Below are positions 19,274 through 28,503 of a stretch of 64,000 bases of DNA, piece after piece. Under the pieces are notes generated by a model. That model saw only the letters and a program-made list of their open reading frames with translations, was not told the DNA's origin and did not search any database. A program made the translations under genes and the position numbers. The DNA comes from Cyanobacteriota bacterium (GTDB lineage Bacteria > Cyanobacteriota > Cyanobacteriia > CACIAM-69d), in contig JAKRSF010000013.1 of assembly GCA_022402445.1 (NCBI GenBank), positions 1 through 64,000 on the forward strand, in the 5' to 3' direction. Position 1 is the first letter of the stretch. Every line of letters starts with the position of its first letter.

Positions 19274-19919
19274 GGTGATGACCGATTGGGATGTGGGGGT
19301 GATTGTGCTGCTGCTGCCGCTGGCGGCGGCGATGGTGGTGTTCCAGGACAATCCCTACCATGCGCTGGTGGTGCGGGGGATTCTGGGGGCGATCGCGGCG
19401 TTGGTGTATGCGCTGCTAGGGGCGGCGGATGTGGCCCTGACGGAGGCGCTGATGGGCACGATGCTGGGGACGGCGCTCTCTGTGGTGGCGATGCGATCGT
19501 CGCTGGTGCTGCGGCTGGGGGTGCTGGCGACGGAGGTGGCGGCACCGACGCCGGAATTTACGGCCCTATGTGAGGATTTGCGCCGGGGCATTGCGCCCCA
19601 CCATCTGCGGCTGGAGGTGGTGCCCTATGACGATTGCGCGGCCCTCCACAGGGCGTTGGTGGAACGGGATATCCATGGGGTCTGTACGCGATCGCGGGCG
19701 GCGGCGCTCCATGGCCCTGTCTGTCAATATGCAACGGTGCTGCGGGTGTCCCGGTTATATGAGATTTTGCGCGCCGCGATCGCGTCGCCCACGATGCACC
19801 TGATCTATGGGGCGGATCCAGAGAAGGTGGTTCTGGTGGACCCCGTGGCCGATCCCTTCAATTCAACTGCCGATCAAGCCGATCAATCGGAGGGGCTGGT
19901 GCCCCAGGAGCCTCACTGA
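19266..19919 (+). CDS. Mrp antiporter MrpA-C-terminal-like subunit (DUF4040)
   Basis: A 217-residue protein. Residues 1-85 form three helices like the MbhD/DUF4040 module of the MrpA C-terminus (LLGAADVALTEALMGTMLG). The remaining 130 residues are soluble and of unknown role (LRLEVVPYDDCAALHRALVE). The large NuoL-like N-terminal part of MrpA is absent, which I believe is usual for cyanobacterial mrp operons. It overlaps mrpG by 8 bp and shares TGATG with mrpB. Confidence 0.75.
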   Translation: MTEVMTDWDVGVIVLLLPLAAAMVVFQDNPYHALVVRGILGAIAALVYALLGAADVALTEALMGTMLGTALSVVAMRSSLVLRLGVLATEVAAPTPEFTALCEDLRRGIAPHHLRLEVVPYDDCAALHRALVERDIHGVCTRSRAAALHGPVCQYATVLRVSRLYEILRAAIASPTMHLIYGADPEKVVLVDPVADPFNSTADQADQSEGLVPQEPH

Positions 19920-20581
19920 TGAAGTGGATCTATGTTGTGGCGGGCCTCGTGTTCTACGTGAAGATGCTGGTGTTGCCGAATATCGTATCGCCGATGTCGG
20001 GGGCCGCGATCATGAAGGCGGTGGTCCAGGACAGCGGGGTGCCCAATGCGGTGTCGGGCATCATTTTTTATAACCGCCTCTACGACACGATTTTTGAGGT
20101 GGTGGTGTTTACGATCGCCATTATGTGTGCCCAGCACCTGCTGGCGAATGAGCATCCCCTGGTGAAGGTGCGGCAGTTTACCGATCGCCCGTCGGTGGTG
20201 CTGGCGCGGCTGGGGGCGACGATCACGGCGATGGTGGGCATTGAGCTGGCCCTGCGGGGGCACCTGAGTCCGGGGGGTGGCTTTGCGGCGGGGGTGGCGG
20301 GGGGCACGGCGATCGGCCTGGTGGCGATTACGGCTCCGACGGATTGGATGCAGGACATCTACCAGCGCTGGCGGGCGGCCACCTGGGAAAAGGTGTCCGT
20401 GCTGGTGTTTGTGGCCCTGGCGGGGATTACCTTGGCGGGGTTCCCTTGGCCCATGGGGCAGATGGGGGATCTGGTCAGCGGCGGGGCGATTCCCCTGCTC
20501 AATATCCTGGTGGCGGCGAAGGTGGCCCTGGGGTCCTGGGCGGTGCTGCTGCTGTTTATTCGCTATCGCGGGTTGCTGTAG
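19919..20581 (+). CDS. mrpB: Mrp antiporter subunit MrpB (MnhB domain)
   Basis: A 220-residue membrane protein with about six helices. The C-terminal two thirds carry the MnhB signature (GIELALRGHLSPGGGFAAGV). The N-terminal about 60 residues add a helix and a conserved-looking segment (VKMLVLPNIVSPMSG). It is the last gene of the operon, 32 bp before a perfect 12-bp hairpin. The complex is expected in the plasma membrane, where it exchanges Na+ for H+ at alkaline pH and high salt. Confidence 0.87.
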   Translation: MKWIYVVAGLVFYVKMLVLPNIVSPMSGAAIMKAVVQDSGVPNAVSGIIFYNRLYDTIFEVVVFTIAIMCAQHLLANEHPLVKVRQFTDRPSVVLARLGATITAMVGIELALRGHLSPGGGFAAGVAGGTAIGLVAITAPTDWMQDIYQRWRAATWEKVSVLVFVALAGITLAGFPWPMGQMGDLVSGGAIPLLNILVAAKVALGSWAVLLLFIRYRGLL

Positions 20582-20613
20582 GGGCGATCGCCATTTCTTT
20601 ACACACAAACGGA

Positions 20614-20645
20614 CGGGGTAGAAGTCTTAATGCACTTCTACCCCG
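20614..20645. terminator. Probable bidirectional terminator between mrp and leuA
   Basis: A perfect 12-bp stem: CGGGGTAGAAGT (20614-20625) pairs with ACTTCTACCCCG (20634-20645) around an 8-nt loop. It lies between two convergent genes. T-rich sequence is present but weak on both sides, so either strand could terminate here. Confidence 0.75.
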
Positions 20646-20706
20646 CGCGCGTTTGATGGTTTTGGATTGATCGATCCCTCGGGAATTTTAGGGAACGGTG
20701 ATGCCC

Positions 20707-22320
20707 CTATCGGGCGATCGCGGCGCTCTGGGGATGGACCTTCGCAGCGCCCGCGTTTTCATCCTGGAGAACCGCCGCCAAACGGTTCAGGGCGCTCAGG
20801 TAAGCCTGGGACGCGGCCACCACAATATCCGTATTCGCCGAATGGCCCGAGAACACGCGATCGCCCCGGCGGATGCGAATGGTCACCTCACCCATGGCAT
20901 CAATCCCTTCCGTGACGGATTGAACCGAGAATTCAATCAATTCATTCTCGATCGCCACGATGCGATTAATGGCCCGATAGACCGCATCCACCGGCCCGGT
21001 GCCGATCGCCGCGTCGGTGCTGTCCGTCCCATCCGGCAGACGCAGGGTCACCGTGGCCGTGGGGGCCGCTTTGTCGCCGCAGGACACCTGCACATGTTCG
21101 AGGCGATAGAGTTCCGGCGCTTGGCGGATTTCGTCGTTCACGATCGCTTCCAGGTCGCGATCGGTCACCTCCCGCTTTTTATCCGCCACATCCTTAAAGC
21201 GTACAAACGCCTTATTCAGCTCCGTTTCCGTCAATTCAAAGCCCAATTCCCGCAGGCGGCTGGCGAAGGCATTGCGCCCGGACAGTTTGCCCAGAACAAT
21301 TTGATTCTCCGTGCGGCCAATGGTTTGGGCATCAATAATTTCATAGGTTTGGCGATGCTTGAGCATCCCATCCTGGTGAATGCCGGACTCGTGGGAAAAG
21401 GCATTGGCCCCCACGATCGCCTTATTGGGCTGCACCAACATGCCCGTCAAATTCGACACCAACCGGGAGGTTTTATAGATTTCCCCGAGGTTGATTTGGG
21501 TCAGGGGATCTTCCGATTCCGCCGGACGCCCCAGGAAGGGATTGTAGAACGATCGCCGCACATGGAGGGCCATCACCAGCTCTTCCAGAGCCGCATTGCC
21601 CGCCCGTTCACCGATGCCATTGATCGTGCATTCCAACTGCCGCGCGCCGTTCTGCACCGCCGACAGGAAGTTGGCCACCGCCAAGCCCAAATCATTGTGA
21701 CCGTGGACGGAAATAATTGCCTGGTTGATGTTAGGAACGTTGTCCTTGATGCCGCGAATTAAGGCCCCAAATTCATCGGGCGTGGTGTAGCCCACGGTGT
21801 CGGGGATATTGACCGTGGTGGCCCCCGCCGCGATCGCCCGCTCTAGCACCTCGTAGAGAAATTCCGGGTCACTGCGGCCCGCATCTTCGGGGGAAAATTC
21901 CACATCATTCGTGAAGGATTTGGCATAGGCCACCATTTCCTCCGCGATCGCCACCACCTCGGGCCGGCTCTTTTTGAGCTTATATTTCATGTGGATATCG
22001 GACGTGGCGATGAAGGTATGGATCCGCCCCTTCGCCGCCGGTTTGATCGCCTCCGCCGCCCGGGCAATGTCTTCTTTTCGGGCGCGGGCGAGGCCGCAGA
22101 TGGTGGGGCCGCCTTCAGTGCCCACCTGGTCCGCGATCGCCTGGACCGCCTCAAAATCCCCCTGGCTGGCGTAGGGGAACCCCGCTTCGATGATGTCCAC
22201 CCCTAGGCGGGCAAGCTGGCGGGCGATCGTCAGTTTCTCCTCGCGGTTGAGGGATGCGCCGGGGGACTGCTCCCCATCGCGCAGGGTGGTGTCGAAAATG
22301 ATGATGCGATCGCGACTCAT
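20707..22320 (-). CDS. leuA: 2-isopropylmalate synthase
   Basis: A 537-residue enzyme condensing acetyl-CoA with 2-ketoisovalerate, the first committed step of leucine synthesis. The N-terminal motif [16 protein letters not shown] and HGHNDLG carry the metal and substrate residues. The C-terminal allosteric domain (about 390-515) is full length, so leucine feedback inhibition is expected. A strong GGAGG stands 9 nt before the ATG. A 470-bp leader region with hairpins precedes it. Confidence 0.98.
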   Translation of the reverse strand: MSRDRIIIFDTTLRDGEQSPGASLNREEKLTIARQLARLGVDIIEAGFPYASQGDFEAVQAIADQVGTEGGPTICGLARARKEDIARAAEAIKPAAKGRIHTFIATSDIHMKYKLKKSRPEVVAIAEEMVAYAKSFTNDVEFSPEDAGRSDPEFLYEVLERAIAAGATTVNIPDTVGYTTPDEFGALIRGIKDNVPNINQAIISVHGHNDLGLAVANFLSAVQNGARQLECTINGIGERAGNAALEELVMALHVRRSFYNPFLGRPAESEDPLTQINLGEIYKTSRLVSNLTGMLVQPNKAIVGANAFSHESGIHQDGMLKHRQTYEIIDAQTIGRTENQIVLGKLSGRNAFASRLRELGFELTETELNKAFVRFKDVADKKREVTDRDLEAIVNDEIRQAPELYRLEHVQVSCGDKAAPTATVTLRLPDGTDSTDAAIGTGPVDAVYRAINRIVAIENELIEFSVQSVTEGIDAMGEVTIRIRRGDRVFSGHSANTDIVVAASQAYLSALNRLAAVLQDENAGAAKVHPQSAAIAR

Positions 22321-22793
22321 GCCGGGTTGCCTCCGTGGAACTCGCCCCTGGGGGACATCTTGATAAATTCAATAACCAACTCGATAACCCATCACGCCGG
22401 TGGCGGGATCAGTTGAGGGGGTGTCATCACTGGCCCAACATCCTTAAATTCCAGAAATCCAGCCTTGGAAAAAGCGGTAAAAAACCCCTGAATAGCTGGC
22501 TGGGGCAAGGGACTTAAGCCCCTTGTCTGGGGGAATTGGCGATGACGTTCCTAGAATCAAACAACCGCCCAGGGCCGAGGGGATTAAACCAGGACTGGGC
22601 GGCGGTATGGCGAAAATTGCAAATCTAGCGATCTAGGAGTGCTAGAAATTCTAGTCTACAAGTTTACAAAATCCACGCCCACCTAGGCGGACGAGGGGGG
22701 AATATGGCGATCGCGCGGGGGTAGCACCCGAGGCTGGGGGCTGGGTTTGGGGGGCCGGGGCCGCGATCGCGCCTCCACCGGGGAAGGTTGCTC
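22321..22793. other. Long leader/intergenic region upstream of leuA
   Basis: About 470 bp without a recognised gene. It holds a terminator-like hairpin for the preceding gene (reported separately), a second hairpin at 22505-22526 with a 9-bp imperfect stem, a T-run on the minus strand near 22470-22480, and a 13-bp palindrome CTAGAAATTCTAG at 22642-22654. The leuA promoter must lie here. Regulation by attenuation or a repressor is possible but not shown. Confidence 0.5.
22564..22601 (-). terminator. Probable terminator of the NYN gene
   Basis: CCGCCCAG (22564-22571) pairs with CTGGGCGG (22594-22601), an 8-bp stem with a 22-nt loop. On the minus strand it is followed by TTGTTTGATT, a T-rich tail, about 190 bp after the NYN stop. 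Confidence 0.5.
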
Positions 22794-23312
22794 TCAGTAG
22801 TCCACCTTTTCGATTTTGGGCCGCAGATCGTTGAGATCCAGGTAGCAGTCGGTGGCGTTGCGCAGTTCCCGGGCGATCATGCCCTCGGTGGACACCACGG
22901 TGATGTGGGTGCTTTTGGACCGCAGCAGTTCGATCGCCCGCTCGAAGTCCCCGTCGCCGCTGAAGAGCACCACGCGATCGTATTGCTCGACGGTGTTGAA
23001 CATGTCAATGACAATTTCAATATCCAGGTTCGCCTTTTGGGAATAGCGCCCGGAATTGTCGTCATAATATTCCTTGAGAATTTTGGTGCGCACCGTGTAG
23101 CCCAGGTTAATCAAGGCATCACGGAAGCCCCGCTGATCCTGGGGATCCTTGAGGCCGGTGTACCAAAAGGCATTGACCAATTGGGTGCCTTCAGGAGCGG
23201 TAAAATGCTGGAGAACGCGCCGGGGATCAAAAAACCAGCCATTTTTTTGCTGGGCATAGAACATGTTATTTCCATCCACAAAGATGGACAGGCGCGTTAG
23301 GGAATTTTTCAT
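22794..23312 (-). CDS. NYN-domain protein of the LabA/DUF88 family
   Basis: A 172-residue single-domain protein with a PIN-like NYN fold. The acidic residues expected for metal binding are present: FVDGNNM near 11-17, DIEIVIDM near 100-107 and FSGDGDFERAI near 119-129. In Synechococcus the LabA member affects circadian output; other members are RNases. The match to LabA specifically, rather than its paralogues, is not proven. It is probably transcribed alone. Confidence 0.88.
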   Translation of the reverse strand: MKNSLTRLSIFVDGNNMFYAQQKNGWFFDPRRVLQHFTAPEGTQLVNAFWYTGLKDPQDQRGFRDALINLGYTVRTKILKEYYDDNSGRYSQKANLDIEIVIDMFNTVEQYDRVVLFSGDGDFERAIELLRSKSTHITVVSTEGMIARELRNATDCYLDLNDLRPKIEKVDY

Positions 23313-23450
23313 AGGAAATTCAACGGGAATTAGATAGACCTAAAGGAGATGTAAGGGCCGTTCAGGCTGTTTTATGGGGCCGTGGCGATCGCGGGTTTAT
23401 CCCTAGCGGAGGGGGCGATCGCCTCAACTCCGATTCACTTTTACATAAAT

Positions 23451-24362
23451 CTAACGGCTTGGGGTAGCGCGATCGCCGCCCGCGAGCCATGCGTGTAGGA
23501 GTCCGGCGGTGGGTCCGGCCCATTCCAGGTGGGGCACGACGCCGCAGTTGGGCAGGGTGACGAACCAGGCGACGCGATCGCGGTTGAGGTCGGCGAGTTT
23601 GCGGCCCTGGGCGAGGCTGGTGAACCGGGCGCGATCACCCCAAACGATGGCGGTGGGGACGCTCAAGGCGGCCATATCCGGGGCCAAATCGCAAAATAAA
23701 TCCCCCCGCAAAAAGCGCAGGGCGGCGGCGGGGGCGTTGGGTTTGAGGGCGCTGGTCAGGTAGGCGTTGACCATTTCGGGGGTGATGCGATCGCGGTTGG
23801 CGAACAAAAACCGCTCTAGGAAACTGCGCACGGCGATCGCGTTGGCGGCCCCGACGGTGTAGATCAGGCGATCGAGGCCGGGGGTGTTCACCAGTTCCGC
23901 CGGGAGTCGCCGCCCGGACCCTTCGCCAAAGTCATCAAATCCGGACGGGCAACTCAAAAAGAGGCTTTCAATCCAGTCGGGATGCCGGTTCGCCAGCCGC
24001 ACCGCCAGGGCACCGCCAATGGATGCCGCCGCCAGCACCACCGGGCGATCGCCCGCCACCTGGGGGATGAGGGCTTCGAGGCTTTCGACGTATTCTTCGA
24101 GGCTATAGCCGCGATCGCGCCCGTCCGAGTCGCCCCAGCCCAGCAGATCCGGCGCAATCACGCGGTGGGTCATGGCGATCGCCCCGTACACCTGCGCCCA
24201 TTCATAGGCCGAGGAGCCGCCGCCGAAACCGTGGATAAAAATCACCGTGGGGCCGTCCGGTTGCCAGGTGGGCAGGGGGGCCACCGGTTCGTAGTAGGCC
24301 ATGCGCCCGAGGGGCACGGTGGCAAAACACTGGCGGAAACCGGGGGGCTGGAAGGACAGCAT
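23451..24362 (-). CDS. Alpha/beta-fold hydrolase with an altered catalytic His position
   Basis: A 303-residue alpha/beta hydrolase. The oxyanion-hole motif FIHGFGGGSSAYEW and the nucleophile elbow AAASIGGA are clear, as is the acid-loop VWGDRARF. Near the C-terminus the family pattern GHxPHLE reads CGVVPHLE: Val275 stands where the catalytic His is expected, although His278 is nearby. The start MLSFQPPGF is preferred; a longer frame to 24503 would translate the upstream repeat element into Pro-rich sequence. The substrate is unknown. A second hydrolase of this type at 56633-57568 keeps GHVPHLE. Confidence 0.85.
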   Translation of the reverse strand: MLSFQPPGFRQCFATVPLGRMAYYEPVAPLPTWQPDGPTVIFIHGFGGGSSAYEWAQVYGAIAMTHRVIAPDLLGWGDSDGRDRGYSLEEYVESLEALIPQVAGDRPVVLAAASIGGALAVRLANRHPDWIESLFLSCPSGFDDFGEGSGRRLPAELVNTPGLDRLIYTVGAANAIAVRSFLERFLFANRDRITPEMVNAYLTSALKPNAPAAALRFLRGDLFCDLAPDMAALSVPTAIVWGDRARFTSLAQGRKLADLNRDRVAWFVTLPNCGVVPHLEWAGPTAGLLHAWLAGGDRATPSR

Positions 24363-24380
24363 GGGCAATTTGGAGGGATG

Positions 24381-24487
24381 GGGTTGGGGGTTGAACGGGT
24401 TTGGGGCGATCGGTGGGGGCAGGGTTGGGGTTGAACGGGTTTGGGGTGATCGGTGGGGGCAGGGTTGGGAAACCCAACCCCTACGGG
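24381..24487. repeat. Dispersed palindromic repeat with tandem units (copy 1)
   Basis: Two tandem units of 41 and 40 bp (24381-24421, 24422-24461) built around TTGAACGGGTTTGGGG and GATCGGTGGGGGCA. They are followed by an 8-bp inverted repeat GGGTTGGG-AAA-CCCAACCC (24462-24480) and then CTACGGG. The same pieces in reverse order form the element at 33087-33262. It lies just upstream of the hydrolase start. Confidence 0.85.
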
Positions 24488-24505
24488 ATCGGGTGGGGAT
24501 CAATC

Positions 24506-25981
24506 CTAGGCGATCGCTTCGGCCCAGGTTTTTGCCCAGGCGAGGGTTTCGGCCACCCGGCTATCATCCGGCCCTTCGCAGTAGAGCCGCAGGACGGGCT
24601 CGGTGCCGCTGAAGCGGATCATCAGCCAGCGGCCATCGGCGAGGCGGAATTTGTAGCCATCGGTGGTTTGGCAGTCGGTGACGGCTTGGCCCGCGATCGC
24701 GGTGGGGGGCTCCGTTTGTAGGGCGGCGATGACGCGATCGCGCGCTTCCATGGTGGCCAGGGGCAGGTCAATGCGATCGTAGGCGGACGAAAAGCCGGTT
24801 TTTTCCTGCAAAGCGCGGTACAAATCCCCCAACTCCCGCTGGGCCATCACCACCGCCTCCAGCAGATACAGGGCCGCCAACAGGGCATCCCGCTCGGGAA
24901 TGTGGTGACCGTAGCCGATGCCGCCGGACTCCTCACCCCCCAGCATCACCGGCACCGACAACATGCGATCGGCAATGTATTTGTAGCCCACCGCCGTTTC
25001 ATAGACCGCCAAGCCGTACAGGGCCGCCGTCTTGGGCATCAGATCCGAACCGCTGACGGTTTTGACCACCTCGCCGCCGTAGCCGCGCCGCTGGCAGAGG
25101 TGCTCGATCAAAATCGGGATCAGCACCTGGGAACTGAAAAATGCGCCGTCACTGTCGATCGCGGCGATGCGATCGCAATCCCCATCAAACACCAGCCCCA
25201 CGGTCAGGGCCTCCGGTTTCGCCGCCTTCGCCTCCCGGACGATCGCCTGGGACGCCTGGGTGTATTGGGCCAACGGCTCTGGAGCCGCCCCCGCAAAGAG
25301 GGGATCGCGATCGCCATTGAGTTCCCCCACGGACAGGCCCAGGATTTTTTCCAGGCCCCCCGCCGCCGCCCCGTGCATCACATCCGCAAACACCTGCAAC
25401 TGGCCCGCCGCGATCGCCCCCCGGATCGCCTCAATATCCACCTTTGAGCGCAAATCCTCACAGAATCCACTCGCCCAGGGATCAATCTCCGTAATCGTCC
25501 CCGGCGTCGGCGGCGGATCGATCGCCACCGGTTCCCCCTGGGCCAGCAAATCCTCGATCTGGTGCGTCACCTCCGGCGACACCGATCCCCCAAACGCCCC
25601 CTTCACCTTCAGGCCCAGGTACGGCCCCGGATTGTGGCTCGCCGTCAGGACGATCGCCCCGAGGAGCTTTTCATGGTGGGCAATCCAGCTAAAGGTCGGC
25701 GTCGGCGCAAAGGATTTCGACAGCCACACGTCATAGCCCGCTGCCGCGATCGCCCGGGCCGCCGCGATCGCAAAATGCTCCGCCATGAACCGGCGATCGA
25801 ACCCCACCACCACCGTCCGGCTCCCCGTCGTCGGGCCAAACTCCGCCGCCAGCACCCGCGCCGCCAACGGAGCCACCCGCTCCACCCGTTCAAACGTAAA
25901 ATCCGCCGCAATCACCCCGCGCCAACCATCCGTCCCAAACTTGATTGGCTTCGGACCCGTATTCAAAGGAGCATCGCCCAT
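24506..25981 (-). CDS. Phosphoglucomutase/phosphomannomutase family protein
   Basis: A 491-residue alpha-D-phosphohexomutase, interconverting hexose 1- and 6-phosphates. The phospho-serine loop is LTASHNPGPY, the metal loop FDGDCDRIAAID, the sugar-binding loop GGEESGGIGYGHHIPERD, and the phosphate-binding loop RFSGTEPVLRLY. All four active-site motifs are intact. The start FGTDGWRG region is typical. Whether glucose or mannose/glucosamine phosphate is preferred cannot be read from the sequence. Confidence 0.95.
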   Translation of the reverse strand: MGDAPLNTGPKPIKFGTDGWRGVIAADFTFERVERVAPLAARVLAAEFGPTTGSRTVVVGFDRRFMAEHFAIAAARAIAAAGYDVWLSKSFAPTPTFSWIAHHEKLLGAIVLTASHNPGPYLGLKVKGAFGGSVSPEVTHQIEDLLAQGEPVAIDPPPTPGTITEIDPWASGFCEDLRSKVDIEAIRGAIAAGQLQVFADVMHGAAAGGLEKILGLSVGELNGDRDPLFAGAAPEPLAQYTQASQAIVREAKAAKPEALTVGLVFDGDCDRIAAIDSDGAFFSSQVLIPILIEHLCQRRGYGGEVVKTVSGSDLMPKTAALYGLAVYETAVGYKYIADRMLSVPVMLGGEESGGIGYGHHIPERDALLAALYLLEAVVMAQRELGDLYRALQEKTGFSSAYDRIDLPLATMEARDRVIAALQTEPPTAIAGQAVTDCQTTDGYKFRLADGRWLMIRFSGTEPVLRLYCEGPDDSRVAETLAWAKTWAEAIA

Positions 25982-26271
25982 GGGTGTCTCTTTCCTTTCC
26001 TGCGTCTACTGAGAGTCGGAGGTGGCCGATTGCTTAGCAAAACCGGGCCACCGCGATCGCACGGCCTCGCCCACGCCACCTCCCATAGTTACATCGATCG
26101 CCCCGCGATCGCGCCCCCCCGGATATCACAGCCCAGGTGAAACCCGCTCCCCCCCTCCATCGTCGTTTGACAAGGGCTTAAAGCATCAACCATGATCGGT
26201 GCGGGCGATCGCCCCCTCCCGTCAGCACCCTCGCCAAGCACCCACCGACCCACCCGAAAGAGGATTAGACC

Positions 26272-28503
26272 GTGGCCATCATCCAAGGGGATAACCAAGC
26301 CAACCTGCTCACCGGCACCAACGCCACCGACACCCTCCTCGGCGCAGGGGGCGACGACACCCTACAGGGGCTCGGCAGCAACGACACCCTCCGGGGCGGC
26401 CAGGGCAACGATCAACTCCTCGGCGGCCAGGGCAGCGACCAGCTCGAAGGGGACCTCGGCGACGATCTGATGCGGGGCGGCCTCGGCGAAGACCTCATGT
26501 TTGGCCGCGCCGGGAACGACACCCTCTTCGGGGATCAGGGCAACGACACCCTCTTTGGCGGCCAGGGCACCGACCTGCTCCTCGGGGGCTTTGGTGAAGA
26601 TCTCGTCTTCGGCGATCGCGGCAACGACACCCTCTACGGCGGCCGCGACAACGACACCCTCATCGGCAACGAAGAAGACGACCTCCTCTTTGGCGACGAC
26701 GGCAACGACCAACTCTTCGGCAACGAAGGCAACGACAGCCTCAACGGCGGCACCGGCGAAGACGTGCTCTTTGGCGGCAGCGGCAACGACCTAGCGTTCG
26801 GCAACGAAGGGGACGACATCCTCAGCGGCGACGACGGCAACGACGCCCTCTTCGGCGGCCAGGGCAACGACCTCGGCTTCGGCGGTGCTGGCAACGACCA
26901 ATTCTTCGGCGGCCTCGGCAACGACACCTTCTTTGGCAGCGACGGCGATGACCTGATCTACGGCAACCAGGGGGCCGATCGCCTCGAAGGGGAAGCGGGC
27001 AACGATCGCCTCTTCGGGGGCCAGGACAACGACAGCCTCTTCGGCGGCGAAGGCAACGACAGCCTCAGCGGCGACGCGGGCAACGATGCCATCTTCGGCG
27101 GCCAGAACGAAGACACCCTCAACGGCGGCGACGGCAACGACCAGCTCTACGGCGACGCGGGCAACGACGTCCTCTACGGCAACGCGGGCAACGACATCCT
27201 CGAAGGGGGCGACGGGGACGATCTAATCTTCGGCGGGCGGGGCGATGACTTCATCGTCGGCGGCCTCGGCAACGACACCCTCTTTGGCAACCTGGGCAAC
27301 GACACCCTCAACGGCGGCGAAGGGGGCGACATCTTCGTCCTGCCCAGCCAGATCGACGGCAATGTCACCACCATCGTCGATTACAACCCCGCCCTCGACG
27401 CGATCGGCGTGGAACCGGACTTTAATGTGGGCGAACTGCGCTTCCAGCAGGGGGTCGGCATCAACGGCGGCGATCTGCTGGTGTATGTCTCCCTCGGGGA
27501 AGCCACCGTGAATAACGTGGTGGGCAACACCACCCCCCCTGCCACGAATACGAATACCAACACCGGCACCAATCCCCTCGCCCCCCTGCCCACCGCCGCA
27601 GATTCCCCCGCCCAGCCCACGGAAACCCTGCGGCTGATTGCCATCTTCAAGGGCACCCTGGCGAGCAATATCCGCCCCGACTTTTTCATCACCGTGGAAC
27701 CGAGTACGATCGCCCCTCCTCCCGGCGGCGGCACGGGCACGGGCGGCACCCAGGTGGGCACCAGCGGCGACGACAACCTCACGGGCACCACGGGCAATGA
27801 CACGATCGCGGGGCTCGATGGCAATGATCGCCTCAGCGGCGGCGAAGGCTCCGATCAACTCTTCGGTGGACCGGGGGATGACAACCTCCTGGGTGAAGCG
27901 GGCAACGATACCCTCTCCGGCGGCGGCGGCAGCGATCGCCTTGAAGGGGGCGACGGGGACGATGTGCTCCTCGGGGCCGGGGTTGACGTGCCCAACCTGC
28001 AAAATGTGGGCGACGGGTCCAGCGCCACGCCGGGGGCAGAAACGACGGCGGACGCTAACGACACGCTCATTGGCGGCGAGGGCAACGACAGCATCGTCGG
28101 CGGCGCTGGGGACGACAGCCTCGTGGCGGGCAATGGGGACGATACGCTCATCGGCGGCGCGGGCAACGACACCCTGGTGGCGACGGGGGGCACGAATGTC
28201 CTCACGGGTGATGATGGGGTCGATACCTTTGTCCTGGCGTCGCCCAACGCGATCCTGGAGGTGACGGATTACCAAAGCGGGACCGATGCGCTGATCATCA
28301 GTGCCAATGGGTTCAATTTGCAGCGGGCGTTCCAGCTCTCGGCCGCTGGGGTGGATCCGCAGCCCGGTGAGTTCCAGGCCCTGAGTTCGGGGGGCGATAC
28401 GGCCCTGCGGTTCAATGATGGTGGTCAGATCAAGATTGTGGCCCTGTTCCGGGGGCGCAATGAACTGCCGTCGGGGATCACCCTCTCGAACTTTGAAGCC
28501 TAG
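26272..28503 (+). CDS. RTX (hemolysin-type) calcium-binding repeat protein
   Basis: A 743-residue protein starting with GTG, preceded by AGAGG at good spacing. Residues 10-355 are almost entirely nine-residue GGxGxDxLx repeats (GGQGNDQLL, GNAGNDILE), which wind into a calcium-binding beta-roll. A second repeat block lies at about 500-645. Two non-repeat domains (about 360-490 and 645-743, with DVFVL-like strand patterns) end the blocks. There is no Sec signal, as expected for type I secretion with a C-terminal signal; no type I transporter is in the window. No catalytic domain is seen, so it may be a cell-surface or secreted structural protein. It ends 4 bp inside the convergent RluA-like gene. 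Confidence 0.9.
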   Translation: MAIIQGDNQANLLTGTNATDTLLGAGGDDTLQGLGSNDTLRGGQGNDQLLGGQGSDQLEGDLGDDLMRGGLGEDLMFGRAGNDTLFGDQGNDTLFGGQGTDLLLGGFGEDLVFGDRGNDTLYGGRDNDTLIGNEEDDLLFGDDGNDQLFGNEGNDSLNGGTGEDVLFGGSGNDLAFGNEGDDILSGDDGNDALFGGQGNDLGFGGAGNDQFFGGLGNDTFFGSDGDDLIYGNQGADRLEGEAGNDRLFGGQDNDSLFGGEGNDSLSGDAGNDAIFGGQNEDTLNGGDGNDQLYGDAGNDVLYGNAGNDILEGGDGDDLIFGGRGDDFIVGGLGNDTLFGNLGNDTLNGGEGGDIFVLPSQIDGNVTTIVDYNPALDAIGVEPDFNVGELRFQQGVGINGGDLLVYVSLGEATVNNVVGNTTPPATNTNTNTGTNPLAPLPTAADSPAQPTETLRLIAIFKGTLASNIRPDFFITVEPSTIAPPPGGGTGTGGTQVGTSGDDNLTGTTGNDTIAGLDGNDRLSGGEGSDQLFGGPGDDNLLGEAGNDTLSGGGGSDRLEGGDGDDVLLGAGVDVPNLQNVGDGSSATPGAETTADANDTLIGGEGNDSIVGGAGDDSLVAGNGDDTLIGGAGNDTLVATGGTNVLTGDDGVDTFVLASPNAILEVTDYQSGTDALIISANGFNLQRAFQLSAAGVDPQPGEFQALSSGGDTALRFNDGGQIKIVALFRGRNELPSGITLSNFEA

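Noticed and set aside
26300-27330. Regular 27-bp DNA repeats considered as a non-coding satellite
   Set aside because: They are in frame and code the RTX nonapeptide.
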